Source: Neckera pumila
Lineage: Eukaryota > Streptophyta > Bryopsida > Hypnales > Neckeraceae
Direction of reading: 5' to 3'
Length of the DNA: 64,000 nucleotides
Assembly: GCA_963969595.1 (NCBI GenBank)
Contig: OZ018414.1
Span: 18,087,660-18,151,659 of the forward strand
The notes below the pieces were generated by a model. That model was not told the DNA's origin. It did not search any database and saw nothing but the letters and a program-made list of their open reading frames with translations. Of the stretch, positions 38,301 to 50,290 are shown one piece after another. Position numbers and translations under genes: made by a program. How positions within the stretch are numbered: position 1 is the first letter of the stretch; the number at the start of each line of letters is the position of its first letter.

Positions 38301-39697
38301 GGACTGAGTTGGCTGATCCGGTGCCCCGGCCACATCCTCCTCCCCTTCTTCATCACTACTGCTCTCACTGTCACTAGCATCCCCATCGTCCAACTTAGAC
38401 GGAGCTTTGGGAATTTTACCCGTCACATTCGTCATGCGCACAACAGCGATTGCATTGTTGCCTGCTTGATCAGCCTGGAGATGTTCACACATTAAAGATG
38501 CCTCAGAAGTTCATTCGTTAAGTGATTCAAAGTGAAATGCTCCAATTGTTTATGTGAAAGTACGGGTAAAGATATGAGTAAAGACACGAATCTACACCGG
38601 TATTAGCAAGCCGATTTTAGGTAATTCAATCACGAATTTTCAAACCTGTTGGATTCAAAAACTGCTTGAACAAATGCAAACTAGGTCTTGAACGCACCAG
38701 TGTTGCAATTCAAAACCAATTGTTTCAACAGTTGCATTCAAGAGGAGCAATCAATAAACTAGGTCTAAACCCTACAAAAAAAAAACATACAAAACGAAAG
38801 CCGAGATCAACCTGCGTGCCGGCTACGCACTGCAGAGAGTGCGGAAACTCTCGACGTAAAACTCCCAAGTCATCACGCATGACGTCAAAGCTACACCTCG
38901 GCAGAAAACAATGTCCAAGTCAGAATTCGGCTGGACAGAGCATCAGTCGGGAGACAAAAACTGCATAACCGATACCATCTTCCTCCCCCCGGTATGTAAC
39001 CTAAAAAACTCAAAGAATTGGAATCGACCGTTTGGAATTTCTGCAATTATCTTAGAATGAGACGACCTAAAATAGATAAACAGATTGATTTTTTATTCTC
39101 TCGGAGTTCGACTCGTCGGAGCAGGAATGATCCGTGGAAGCAGCAACTAAGTTAGATCCACAGACTTCCAAGCAGAACTTCTTCTTCCATTTTCTCTTCC
39201 GTGACACAAATTGAAAATCAGTTACACTGAAGAGAAACCGGCAAGCGCACTAATCACCAGGGGTACGACCAAAGTTCAAGACTTTGAAACGGATCTTCGA
39301 TGGAAACATCCCAAAGTTGGTCAACCTAAAACCTAAAACCGATCAAACCTATCATGCAAGAGTTCTATGATTTCGCCATAAACCTGAGGCATGGCCACCC
39401 GAGCTTGAAAGAATGGAGACACTGATACGCCGTGGGGTCGAATTGCAACTCCTCGTCGTCGCCCATCTCGTCCACGCCTGGCTGCCACACCTTGGCCTTC
39501 GTCGGCTCCTGTGATGCACTGGCGCCACCTGCTTCCTCCATCTCCACTTCCTCGACATCTTCTCTGGCCTGCAACAAGAGCTCTTGAGATTTTCACAAAG
39601 CATTGAAGAAGGGACCTTGGAATGGAAAGGAGGAGGGAATCGAACGTACCTGCTTGGCCTTCTTGGCGCGCGCGCCTTTCTTCTTGGTGCGAGCCAT
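35379..39697 (-). CDS. GRWD1: Glutamate-rich WD repeat protein (GRWD1 / yeast Rrb1 type)
   Basis: A WD40 chaperone for ribosomal protein L3 in ribosome assembly (role known from yeast Rrb1 and human GRWD1). Twelve minus-strand exons join in phase to 487 residues: 39697-39650, 39568-39384, 38890-38812, 38474-38283, 37732-37634, 37452-37287, 37089-36983, 36738-36599, 36340-36268, 36140-36028, 35901-35781, 35519-35379. A basic start ([15 protein letters not shown]) suggests nucleolar targeting. [20 protein letters not shown] is the CAF1C/H4-binding-like N-terminal block. An acidic tract with [14 protein letters not shown] follows at about 136-152. WD motifs include [41 protein letters not shown] and [20 protein letters not shown]. 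The tail [20 protein letters not shown] matches human GRWD1 closely. Confidence 0.94.
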
Positions 39698-39821
39698 GGG
39701 CAACAATCGTGAAGAGGGCTTTGGAAAGGAAACGATGACAAGTGCGAAGCTTAAGCTTAAACCCCAGCAAGACGGGACCTTCAACCCTAAACGCAAGCGC
39801 TGCCACGATTAGAAACCGTTA

Positions 39822-39988
39822 GGGACCTAATTCCGTTTCTTGTACCTGTTACCGAGAGTATTCCGTCGTCTGGTCATAAATTTGGTGGGGCTTGGTACAG
39901 TTGCAAAAGGTCTTGGCGTGACTTAGGGTTAAGTCAGTACAAAATGAGAAAAAAACAAACAATTGATGACCCCATGATGGACCGGGGG
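39822..39988. repeat. Direct repeat, copy 1, in the GRWD1 5' flank
   Basis: About 167 bp from GGGACCTAATTCCGTTTCTT to ATGATGGACCGGGGG, repeated with few changes at 40866-41033 in the same orientation. It begins 125 bp upstream of the GRWD1 ATG, so promoter sequence was probably involved in the duplication. Confidence 0.9.
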
Positions 39989-40337
39989 ATTGACCCTCTT
40001 TCTTTCTTTCTTTCTTTCTTTCCCGGATCACCACCACTGGTGAGACAGAATTCTGATAAATAATTAAAACTCCAAGCTCCTTGCACACACTCCTTCGCCC
40101 TAAAATTTACGTGCCCCCTCCCAACCCTGATTCTCACCGCGTCATCGCAAAACTCCCGTGTCCCTAAACAGAACTACCAGAATTGGATACTCACTACTCA
40201 GATGATCAGCACTCCGCCGGCATTCACCTCAAGCTGCGCGCGACACACAACAGATCAGGCGTCTGTCTATTCTCCCGAGAAAAAACTCGACACAGCAGAT
40301 AAAAAGAAGCGGCAAAAGCCAGTGAGAAGAGTCTGCG
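39989..40337. other. Spacer with CTTT microsatellite
   Basis: A short TTTC/CTTT array spans about 39997-40022. The remainder is moderately GC-rich and could be a leader or promoter of the truncated coding fragment to the right. Confidence 0.5.
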
Positions 40338-40874
40338 ATGCAGCAGCAGCAGCGAACGTCGTCGTCGTCGTCGGACGAGAGCGGGAAGGGGGAGCTAGCG
40401 GTTTTGGGGTTTTAGGGTTTAGGGTGCCTATCCACTAGTCTGCTTCCAAGGTAGTACCTTTGGTATGAGTAAAATGAAAACTTACGATAAAATGACGAAA
40501 TGCATCGAAGTCTTAGCAATTCCTGTAATTGACATTACCGCGATGGATTAGCCTAATACAGCATCCAACAATTCAGGTCCAGCACGGGCAAGCTCTCACT
40601 ACCAGAACCCGGTGGGGGAACTCATAGCGAGAACGAGCGCAGTCGGGGAACATCCACGGGTACCGGTGACCGTGGTGTCGACGAAGCCAGTTTTGAGTTT
40701 GGCCATGGCGTCCCCATGCGTGCCCTTGGGGATCCTGTTCCCGTGTTCCGGTCGCGGCTGGTTCCCTTTGGGAGTCCACTTCCAGCTGAACTTGAAATGA
40801 CGGGTGAAGTCAGTTTGCTGGAATATAGGGATTTCAAGACTGACAGTGATACTGAAGGGATCCCAGGGACCTAA
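40338..40874 (+). pseudogene. Unrecognised gene fragment cut by a duplication junction
   Basis: An ATG at 40338 opens MQQQQRTSSSSSDESGKGEL and A, ending at a GTTTTG donor at 40401. A second open stretch of about 95 codons runs from about 40577 to 40865 and includes FEFGHGVPMRALGDPVPVFR and EMTGEVSLLEYRDFKTDSDT; codons are GC- and purine-first-rich, as in real exons. An in-phase acceptor for the first piece is the AG at 40591-40592. The frame runs straight into the second direct-repeat copy at 40866 and stops three codons on, so the gene looks truncated there. The family is not recognised. Confidence 0.4.
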
Positions 40875-41033
40875 TCCCGTTTCTTGCACCTGTTACCGAG
40901 AGTATTCCGTCGTCTGGTCATAAGTTTGGTGGGGCTTGGTACAGTTGCAAAAGGTCTTGGCGTGACTTAGGGTTCAGTCAGTACAAAATGAGAAAAAACA
41001 AAACACAATTGATGACCTCATGATGGACCGGGA
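40866..41033. repeat. Direct repeat, copy 2
   Basis: Matches 39822-39988 almost throughout, starting GGGACCTAATCCCGTTTCTT. Together the two copies bracket 877 bp. The ends do not read TG...CA, so they do not look like LTRs. Confidence 0.9.
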
Positions 41034-42786
41034 GTGTTTTTTTAAGGCATTTTTATTACCCAATGGCCTAAAATAAAAATGGACAGCTTCAAGCCTGTAG
41101 GTAAAAAAAGTATTGTGTTTGAAAACACTAGGGTATAATCATAGCCTTGCACATCACTGCCACAATGTTTTCAAAACCTCATTTCATCTATTGTGAAGAG
41201 TTAGCTCATGTAAAATTTGCGTACCCAAAATAGCATGCTCAAAATTGGCCTCTCCCAAGTCAAGCTTCTCAAAATGATGGAGCCAAGAAACTCATAACCT
41301 TCTTGAAAGAAAGGCTACATAACCATTGGTGCAAAAAACAAAAAAAATAAAAAAAACAAAAAAATAAAAGAACACTGATTGCCCTTCATTACACTTGCAT
41401 TTTATCCTTAGAAAAGACACTAGAATTTTATGCTTGCCACCTATGATAAGATTTGGAAATTTTGAATTTATATTTGCAATCACCTAGTTATGCCAACCTA
41501 TTTATGGTCTATTATAAACTGATCCTACAAATTCTTGCTTAAAATGTAAAATTTCTAATGAAATGTAAAATTGCTATTCATCAAAGTCAAGATTTTGCTT
41601 TTGGTACGCCTACTTCTAGCACTTAAAAAAATGAATTTATTCATACAATATCCAAATATGCATGTGAAAAAAATCTTCAATTCATTTTCAAATAAAAAAT
41701 TCACTTCAATTTTCATTAAAAAATAAACAAATCCTCAATAGTTGCCACAAATGATACATGTCTACTTCAACCATTTCAGTCCATTTTTTTTCAACCTTAT
41801 ATCCAAACAACACATTTAGAAACAAATTATTGTTTGTGCCCTTCCACATTCATGATGATAACCACAAAATTTCATTTCAAATTAATATACAAAAGTATTA
41901 GACATTATAAAAGTTCAATTGCATGGGATGAAAAGGAAGGTTGCTATTATGTAAACCTAGGAGTGTCAACACATAAGCCTAGAAGACTATACACCTATAT
42001 TATAGATGTCTATATTATAGAAAACTTCTATGATTACAGTGTAACTATGTTTATATACCTAAATTACTCGTGTTTTATATTATAAGCACCTTCAATGATT
42101 GTAGAACATATATTTATACAATCAATTTATACTCAAGGCTCACGTGCTTGCATTTTCATACACACAATCTAGCATCCTTGGGATCAAAAGTAATGTGATC
42201 CACATTAATTAAGTTCAACAAGGTCACCATCTATTCTTGTCGTCCAAGATATGTATCTTATTTGGAGATTGTATTGAGACAGTGTGACCTTTGACACAGT
42301 AGAAATAGTGACTTTTGAGAGATTTAAAACTATCTTTCTAAAATTATATAATTTATTACTATTTTTCAAGCTTGGGAATAAATTCCATTTATATTGAGGT
42401 CTTTTGTAATATTAAAAGGTCAATCCTTATTTACAACTTTTAAAAAAAAAAAATTTGATAGGTTTTGGTTACAATTTCTAATAATATATATTGAAACTAT
42501 CAAGTTTAACACATAGTAGGATTTATTCAACAATTCTTTGAAGAAAAACAATAATATTTGTTGTTTAACATGTTTTTAGCAAGTTTTAATACATTTTAAT
42601 AAAATCCAATAGAAAAAAATGTTAAACAATTTTCCTCAAAATATAAATACAAAGGTGATTGTGATTTTGTTTAGAACATTAGTTAGGATTAATATTATGG
42701 AAATTTTATATGATGTTCTTGTTGGCACAGGAATAAAGACTTCAAATCACCTAGAAATGTGATGTTTGGTTATAATAAGTAAAAAA
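41034..42786. other. AT-rich intergenic DNA, no feature recognised
   Basis: Includes an A-rich stretch at 41337-41370. An 83-codon plus frame at 41834-42085 is AT-driven and resembles nothing known. Confidence 0.5.
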
Positions 42787-42790
42787 TTAA

Positions 42791-44044
42791 CCCCTAAAGG
42801 ACCGTTGTCCCTTTGGAAGACAAATGCGTTTTCAGGCAGGCACCTACGGGCTCAAATTTTCTCCTGATTTTTTGAAACTTTTTTTAAAGGTAGAAAAAAT
42901 GATTAGCTTCGTGGAAATATAATTTTTTACACACACTAGAAGAAATATCAGCCCTGCGGAGGGCTATTCCGGAGTGACAAACCAAGCTATTAAAAAGCTT
43001 AATCTGTCACTTTAGCTGATTGCTGCGGTGAGCAGTTAGAGTGGCTAACTGCTTGCCGGAGCAGTCAGATTTCATAGAATTTAATTTTTTTAATTTTTAA
43101 ATTTTTTTAAGATTAAAAAATTTATTATTATTATTAATTTTTTATTTGCAAATTTCGGTTCTTGCGCCATTGTCACAGCAGAAACTGGTGTGCAAAAATA
43201 GGAGAAAAACAAATTTTTGAGCAAAAGAAAAGTAAATTTAGGATACCTTGGAGAATTGTGGAGCAGCCCTCCAAAGGCCTGAAATTTTCTCTAATGATTG
43301 GTGTTCGGGAACAAAAGTTACGACCAAATAAACTCAAAACAGGGAATGGGAGGCAACGCAAGCAACAAAAGAAAATTTGCATTTTTTTTTGAGTATTTTT
43401 CTCATAGATTATATTTTTGTCTATCTAAAAACTTTTGATTCATTTCATTTGGATTTGTTATGAGAAAGTTATGGACATTCTTGTTTTTTGGGCAGTTAGA
43501 GCATCTTTTTGAAAAAATTAACTTGTAGGATATGCAAATTTTCAAATTTTCCATGGTTTAGTTTACTTGCTAGAGTAATCTCACCATTGGAGTTATTGCA
43601 TTTAAATTCCATCTAAAATATGTGAATATTTTAGATTTCCCTTCTATCTTGTACCTACTTTACTTACAATTTTTGTAAGAATGATAATTTATTTATTTTT
43701 ATTTATTTTTCCTAGACTTTGAATTCAATTCTCCACTACAAAGATTTGAAGCTCAAGATTCTATAGTGCAAAAAATTTAAGTTAAAAATGTTCAAAGTCA
43801 AAAAATCTAGTCCTGCAATGTGTGCTGAAAAAACTTGTTTTTTCTACTTTAAATGCAAATATCTTGCAATCTATGCGGTCAAAAATTTTGAAATTTTTTC
43901 CACACCTTTTTCATATTGTTTAGATTTAAGATCTTATGGTTAGATGTGAAAAAAAAATTATTTACATTTTTTTTAACTCTTTGCTATAGAAATAGCAGTC
44001 TTAAGTGTTTTTTGGGTAGAAAAAAGACCTTGGTCCTTTAGGAG
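42791..44044. mobile_element. TTAA-family element D, carrying a MITE insertion
   Basis: Ends CCCCTAAAGGACC and complement CTCCTAAAGGACC, flanked by TTAA at 42787-42790 and 44045-44048. The total of 1254 bp exceeds its relatives because about 345 bp were inserted at about 42941-43296; without these it is about 909 bp. It aligns with A over the block containing GGCAGGCACCTACGGGCT. No transposase frame. Confidence 0.88.
42944..43296. mobile_element. CATTAG-type MITE inserted in element D
   Basis: The left end reads CACTAGAAGAAATATCAGCC and the complement of the right end CATTAGAGAAAATTTCAGGC; both are then followed by GGAGGGCT. These match the CATTAG family degenerately. The interior contains small GC-rich palindromes, for example around 42980-43060. 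Confidence 0.6.
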
Positions 44045-45077
44045 TTAAAAAGGATCATATTTTTAGCCAATGGTAGATTTACAACATTGGTAAATTTTAT
44101 TCCAAAAAAATTTATCACATATGTGGACTCTTACTGCTAATCCAAATGCAATGTTATGAATTCTATTTGGACACACTTTATTTTGTGCACTAGTCATGAC
44201 ATTGATTCTTGATGGATTTAAAAACATTTTTTCAGCTTTCAAGTTGGTCAAAAATGCGGTAGTAAACTAGAAACATAAAATTGTGATGTCTTCTTGTAAT
44301 CACCAAGATTTGTGGTATATAGTGTATTTGGTGTAGGTAACCTCAAAATATTTTTAAATCATTGTTCAAGTCCCTTCAATTTTATAAGCATACTTGAGGT
44401 TATTGAACATGATATACATGTTTTCAAATTTGTACACTCACTACTCAAAGTAATTTAACAGTTCAACTTTTTGGATAGTACAAGCATTTGAATAGTGGGT
44501 GAATTTAATTACTACAAGTTTTTTTATAATGCCTAGATGAATTTTCAAATTACTCTGATGTAATTTAAATAGTGTGAACTTATAGATAAAATTATATGAA
44601 ACTTGTATGAAATCAACTGAAAATAGTACAATCCAGATGAAGATAGATAAAGAAGATAAAATTTGGATGAAAATCATATAATTTGAGATTATATTTAAAT
44701 AATATTGGATACATTATATTGATTCAGTAAATATAATGTAAACATCCCTACTAATGTGAATTGCACATTTGCAAAATTCTAAAATGAGTGGATTCTACTA
44801 TTTTTAGTTAAAAAGGTACACTAAAAAAATTAACACATAATAAAGTAATGTAGGATGGCAAATGTAAATAAGTGGATCTTCTGAAGTAAAGTAAATTCTG
44901 GTTTGAGTTAGACTAAAATATAAGAGCTTCATTTTTGTACATGTTATTTTTTTTCCATCTCTACAACAACTAATTCTACTTAAATTGGTTCCAAAACTTG
45001 CACAAAAAATAAAAATCACCAAAATAATAACCAAGTTACATTATTAAAGAATAGACAAAAATTGCATATTCAACACA

Positions 45078-45480
45078 CATTAGAAGGGATTTGAGGCCTA
45101 AACAAGAATGCAAGTTCTCGATTAGTAGGAAGCAACTGCCCAAAAAAAAACCCAAAAAAATTCAACAAATTACATGAGATCAAAACTACATGAGATTGTT
45201 TAATGAATTGTTCAAAAATTTAGTTGTTTAGAATGAACAAAAAAAAACTTTATCTCGAAATGATTGGGAACTTTGCCACATCAATGATTTAACGTGGTTG
45301 GGACCTTGCCACGGTAGATAATATGATTTATTTGTATTTGTATATGTATATGTAAATAAATTTTAAATATTTTTAAAATTATTATTAATTTATTATTTGA
45401 TATTCTAACCAGTAATATGCTAGTTTATAGCAAAAAAATAGCCATGAAATGGTCTTCCATCCCTCATTTCCCTTCTAATG
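45078..45480. mobile_element. CATTAG-type MITE, about 403 bp
   Basis: Bounded by CATTAGAAGGGATTTGAGGC on the left and, on the complement, CATTAGAAGGGAAATGAGGG on the right. The interior is AT-rich without coding capacity. No clear target duplication is seen in this family. Confidence 0.75.
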
Positions 45481-45879
45481 TTTAGATGTACTTCATCCAT
45501 TTCATTACTATTAGAAAGAGGGCTCCAAATTAACAAAGTTTCTGTTAAAAAGTAATGATAATAATTGTTCAAGTTGTCCAAACGGCACAATTTTCAACCT
45601 TGTTTGGGCAATCAACATAGATTACATGAACATTTATCATAGATTGTCTAAACAACAACTATTGCTTGAAAATGCTGAGTTTTGCAAAAATGATAAGATT
45701 TTAAAATTAATATCATATTATCTATTTTTTGAATCCGTTGCACATGTGTGAGATGTAGGGGAGATGTTTAAGGAGTGATCAGGGGGCTTCATTGTTGATT
45801 TCATCAGGTCTTGGGTTAAGTTTCAAACCCCATTACCTTCACTAATTGTGGCAATTGGTCTGTGTTGATGTGACAATTT

Positions 45880-46365
45880 TTTTGATGACCTAAAATTTGG
45901 TCTTATATGATGTGGCATATTCATGAGGACATTTATCCAATGTGGCACTTTATTGATGTGATAGTTTTTGATGACTTGACACTTGGTCTTATATAATATG
46001 GCATATTGATGAGGACTTTCATCCTGTATGGCATAGTCAACAGAACTGTGCTAAAAAATGCTCTAATGAAGTTGTCTTAATCAAGGTCCCATGTTTATCC
46101 ACAAACTATACCAAATCTATGCTGAAATGTGCTTAAAAGTGTCCAAATGAAGTTGTAGTAATCAACCATGTTATCCATAGAATTATACCAAATCTATACA
46201 GGAATGTGCTTAAAAGTGTCCAAATGAAGTTGTAGTAATCAACCATGTTATCTACAAAATTATATCAAATCTATGCTGGAATGTGCTAAAAAGGGTCCTA
46301 ATGAAGTTGTCTTAATCATGGTTCCATGTTTATCCACAAAACTATACCAAATCTATGCTGGAACA
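45880..46365. repeat. Two adjoining tandem arrays, periods about 86 and 78 bp
   Basis: At 45880-46030 a unit with TTGGTCTTATAT(G/A)AT(G/A)TGGCATATT occurs twice. From 46036 to 46365 a unit with ACCAAATCTATGCTG(A/G)AATG and AATGAAGTTGT recurs about four times, at intervals near 78 bp. No coding potential. Confidence 0.8.
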
Positions 46366-46385
46366 GACATTGAGTTTTCTAGTAG

Positions 46386-46590
46386 TGCATACATCAAGAA
46401 GTCCAAGGCATGTGAATTGGTGCTCTGATGGTGCATTGAACGGCTATCAAGATAATTTGGTGCCAATCTCTATGCCAAAAATTTGATACTGAGTTTGCAT
46501 GGAGGTTGGCACCAAATTATCTAGATAGTATTTCATTGCACCATGTTGACACCATAGTGGCATGCCCTGACTTTCCTGATGTATAACTTT
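46386..46590. repeat. Foldback element with about 90 bp arms
   Basis: About 46386-46483 pairs with about 46498-46590. Shared blocks include GATAATTTGGTGCCAA and ATGGTGCA with their complements. The loop is about 15 bp. It probably represents a foldback MITE, without a clear target duplication. Confidence 0.75.
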
Positions 46591-46599
46591 TATAGTGAA

Positions 46600-49350
46600 T
46601 CCTTGTAAATGTTCATCAGTTGCCTATTTGGTGTGAAGTCTTTTAGAATATATTTACATCAAAAGCAAATATTTTATCCTTTGAAAGGACAAACTAAGCC
46701 AATTAAAATTAGAATGGCAAAATAACCCTATTATAGTCACTTGCTATATCTCTATCATCCATTGTGATAGAGGTTATTTTCACTAGCAATTACAATAGTC
46801 TGCTAAAAATATACAAAAATATAGGATAGTCCTTTTTTCTTGTGTATATTATAATCATATCTAAACTTGTTGTGGTTGAAAAACATACAAGATAATCCTT
46901 CAGTTCTTCTTGTGTGTTTTCTAAGTACATCTAAAATTGCGGCAGTTGTGATTAGTAGTTTGAAATGAGAGTCTCTACTCAACCATGAAATAGGGTCAAC
47001 CTTTAAATAGTTAGATTGAGGTGCACATAAAAAGTATACATGCAGAATATATTTCTTCTACCTTGAGGAGGTCAATTTGAGTAACACAAATATAAATTTT
47101 CATACAAATATAAAACTGTTGAACTAGCTATAAGGTTAGTGCATCTAATTGTGACCCTTTTAAAATGTGATCATTACAAATTCTTGCCTAAAGTGGTTAG
47201 CCTCTAGTCATTAGAGCTTAGAGTTGATTCTAGAATTTGAAAATTCATATGGTATCAAAAAAGTGCATTCTAAGAGAATCTATAATGTTGACTTGACTTT
47301 CAACAACAAAAAACCCAATAAACAATCCAACAATAAGAATGATGCGCAATTGCTTAATTGGCTGCATTTAAAATAACTACAGCTCAATTTGTGCATATAA
47401 ACAATTGCGGGTGATTGCAAGAAACACTTCACGTTTTTGGCCCAAAATTGTATTTTTTGGCCATAAGACTATTAGTACTATTAGTACTATGTGTCTACAA
47501 CACCCCTACAAATCTAAATCGTTGATTTAAGGTGCCTACAAATCTAAACTATTGATTCTATACTATGCAGTATTAAGCAGTACTATAGAGTGCTGCAAAG
47601 TACTGCATAAGCCACTGGGGGCAAAAAATAGCAAAAAAGGGATCTATAGACTTTTTCATTTTTAATAACTCAAAATAACTTAAAAAATTAAAAATTAAAT
47701 AATCCATTTTGCTAGAGAAGATTGCGCTCACATTGCACCAAAGAATTCATGTAGGAAATTTTTCCCTCTTCGTAACTTTTGTACAAAAGAAGGTCACTTT
47801 GGACCCATGTGCGCAATTGACATGTTGTTGTTTTCAAAAAAATTCATTGCCAATCCTTGTAATGTTAGTAGACCTCTAACATGTCCAATTTGTGGCTTTG
47901 AATCTGAATTTTTGGGTCAGAAATAGGACTAAAACCCTCCAAAATGGCCAAGGTAGACACTTGATTGGGACATGTCAAAAATAATAAACTAATTTGAAAA
48001 AATTTGAAAAACACTTAATGTCTGAAACTACCACATGTACCTTCATTCCAAATTTCATGCCAAATGGACAAACAATGCAAGCATTATGAGCAAAAAAAAC
48101 ACTCGTTAGAGGGCCAGGGGTGTTTTTTGTAATCCCCTTGCTCATTGTTTTAGTTATTGAAGTACCTAATTTTCTTACTGAATCTTATGCATTTTTTGGA
48201 CACCGTATGAACAATCTATAGAATTTTCAAAGTACTGAAATCAATATATCCAAAATTGCCCCTAATCTCTCAAGAATAGAAAAATACATTTTGGATAAGA
48301 ATCAAACCTTATGTGTGGTAAGTTTTTATGCATCCACCAACCTCAACCTCTTAATGCGTTTAGAGCAAAAAAGTGGCTCATGGATATATGGTTTTCGATA
48401 CAAAATTTTAGATGAAAGACAAAGATTTCTACCCATTTGTTTTTTTTATGGGTTCTTTAGATTTGTCTTGTAGTGCAATTTTCCTCATTGAAGTATTATT
48501 GACCTCACTATAAAGCAATGCATATAAAATTAATGACAAAAGATATTCTTTTAGTGAATTTTAGCAATTTGATCATCTTTATTTTTAATATAAATTTTAG
48601 ACATTAAAATAATCATTCTAAAATTAGAGTCCAACTAATTCAAAATAAAGTTCATGAAGTCTAACTTCTATTCCAATTTGAAATTTTGTAAAATTCCTAA
48701 TGCAATTTATTGAATATTTTACTGCAATTTAAATGTTGGATTCATAACCATAGTCTATTGATTTTCAAATTATAGAATGATATTGAATTCTCATTTACAC
48801 CTTGATGTTCAAAACTAGTGTACAGCAATGGTAAAGTAATCAGTTTTTTTAAGCATTTTCTGTATTTGATATGAAGTACTTTCACATATTCTTCAAAAAT
48901 AATTTCAAACTTTTATGATAATTTCAAGTTTTCATTTTAAAAATTAGAAACTTTAGGATGTACAATTGACAAGTAATTTTATCTTAGAAAAGAAAAAAAA
49001 TACTAGTATCTTATGGAATGAAGCTAAAAATGATCTAATGTCAATAGCCAAGTCAACTCACATTTTGTAGTTTGTGACTTTTTTCACTCACCCTACATTT
49101 TATTGCTATTTTAGAAAATGGAAAGCAATTATAGGGTTTGCATTAGTGATCGTTCAAGTTGTACTACTTCCCTGTTGTAAAGTTTGGAATCTCTTATACA
49201 ATTTAGTACTTCATAGAACATTTGGTGTGGATAGGACAAAAGGATTTGATTCTTGAATGCAGGGGCGAGCCTTCACCTTCATCTTCACTGTCTTTTTGTT
49301 CCAACAATTGCAAAAAGCAATTGAAGAAGCAATTGCAGTAAGTATTTACT
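46600..49350. other. AT-rich intergenic DNA, no gene recognised
   Basis: Only short frames. Near 49260-49340 an AG-bounded, GT-ended stretch reads like a short exon (FIFTVFLFQQLQKAIEEAIA) but has no family match and no partner exons. Confidence 0.45.
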
Positions 49351-49353
49351 TTA

Positions 49354-49483
49354 GAGCAGTCCCACTGCAACACATTGAAGCAGCACTCTAAAGGTTCTAC
49401 ACCATTGATCTTCTAAAAATGAGGAATGTCCTCCATTGATTTGCTTCACAATGTTGCTTCAGCATGTTGCAGTGGGGCTACTC
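49354..49483. mobile_element. Tourist/Harbinger-like MITE, 130 bp (copy 2)
   Basis: Same length and ends as 12992-13121 (GAGCAGTCCCACTGCAACA and the complement GAGTAGCCCCACTGCAACA), flanked by TTA at 49351-49353 and 49484-49486. The middle shares AATGTCCTCCATTGATTTG with copy 1. Confidence 0.88.
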
Positions 49484-49732
49484 TTAGGTCCTTCTAAGCA
49501 ATATCATAATTTGCATATATAGAAAGCTCAGCTAAGGAACTCAAACAAGTTTTGCTAGTTATGATTGTCGTGGACACACTATATAATTCCGATGTCGGAG
49601 TTATGGAATATTTTTTGCACGCCACGCAGTTCGCATTTTGAGGTGTGAATAAATGCAATTTTGAGGTCATCAATATTGGATTTTAGGCTTTTAGGATTCA
49701 AATTTGTGGGTCGTTGATTTCCATGGCCCAAC

Positions 49733-50290
49733 ATCTTGAACTTCCTATATGATTGAATGTCAATTTTTGTTGTATGGAAGTTGTGAATTTATACTTGCGT
49801 ACCATTATCGCATTGATTTTGTACGTTAAAGACAGCCATGACTTCTATATCATTAAACGAAAGTTGTGCCTCTTTCGTTCAGTGATAAAAAAGTGGCACG
49901 ACTCCCATTTAGTGATACAAAAGTCGTGGTTGTCTTTAACGCCTGAAATCAGTGCGGTAACGCACTGTAAAAAAAACCGCATTTTAGGTGACGCTAGCGT
50001 AATTTTAGGAGGAATTTTAGAGGACACCCAATAAAACATTAAACATCCCGATGTTTTAGTGTCAATAATAACATCCAATGTATCATCTAGATGTTATATT
50101 GGACGTTATTATTGACATAAAAACATCAAAATGTTTTATTAGATGTTTTCTAAAATCCCTCCTAAAATTACGCTAACATCATCGAAAACGCGGTTTTTTT
50201 ATAGTGATGGTACATAGGTATAAATTAACAACTTCCATACAACAAAAATTGACATTCAGTCATTTAAGAACTTCAAGATGAAGCACATGG
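49733..50290. mobile_element. Nested foldback: outer arms enclosing two hairpins
   Basis: Outer arms at about 49733-49800 and 50212-50286 share ACTTCCATACAACAAAAATT and its complement. Between them are one hairpin at about 49800-49966 (arms with GTTAAAGACA and complement) and a second at 49967-50206. The second has ends CACTGTAAAAAAA and the complement CACTATAAAAAAACCGC, resembling a CACTA-type MITE. As RNA or extruded DNA it would form a three-way junction. Confidence 0.75.

Noticed and set aside
39333..39806. 157-codon minus frame over GRWD1 exons 1-2
   Set aside because: Out of frame with the GRWD1 N-terminal block, which is strongly conserved.
39822..41033. LTR retrotransposon
   Set aside because: The direct repeats lack TG...CA ends, no primer site or polyprotein is seen, and no target duplication is visible.
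41834..42085. 83-codon plus frame as a gene
   Set aside because: AT-driven composition, no motif, no splice partners.
45880..46365. CRISPR-like array
   Set aside because: Units are adjacent degenerate tandem copies without unique spacers, in a plant nuclear context.
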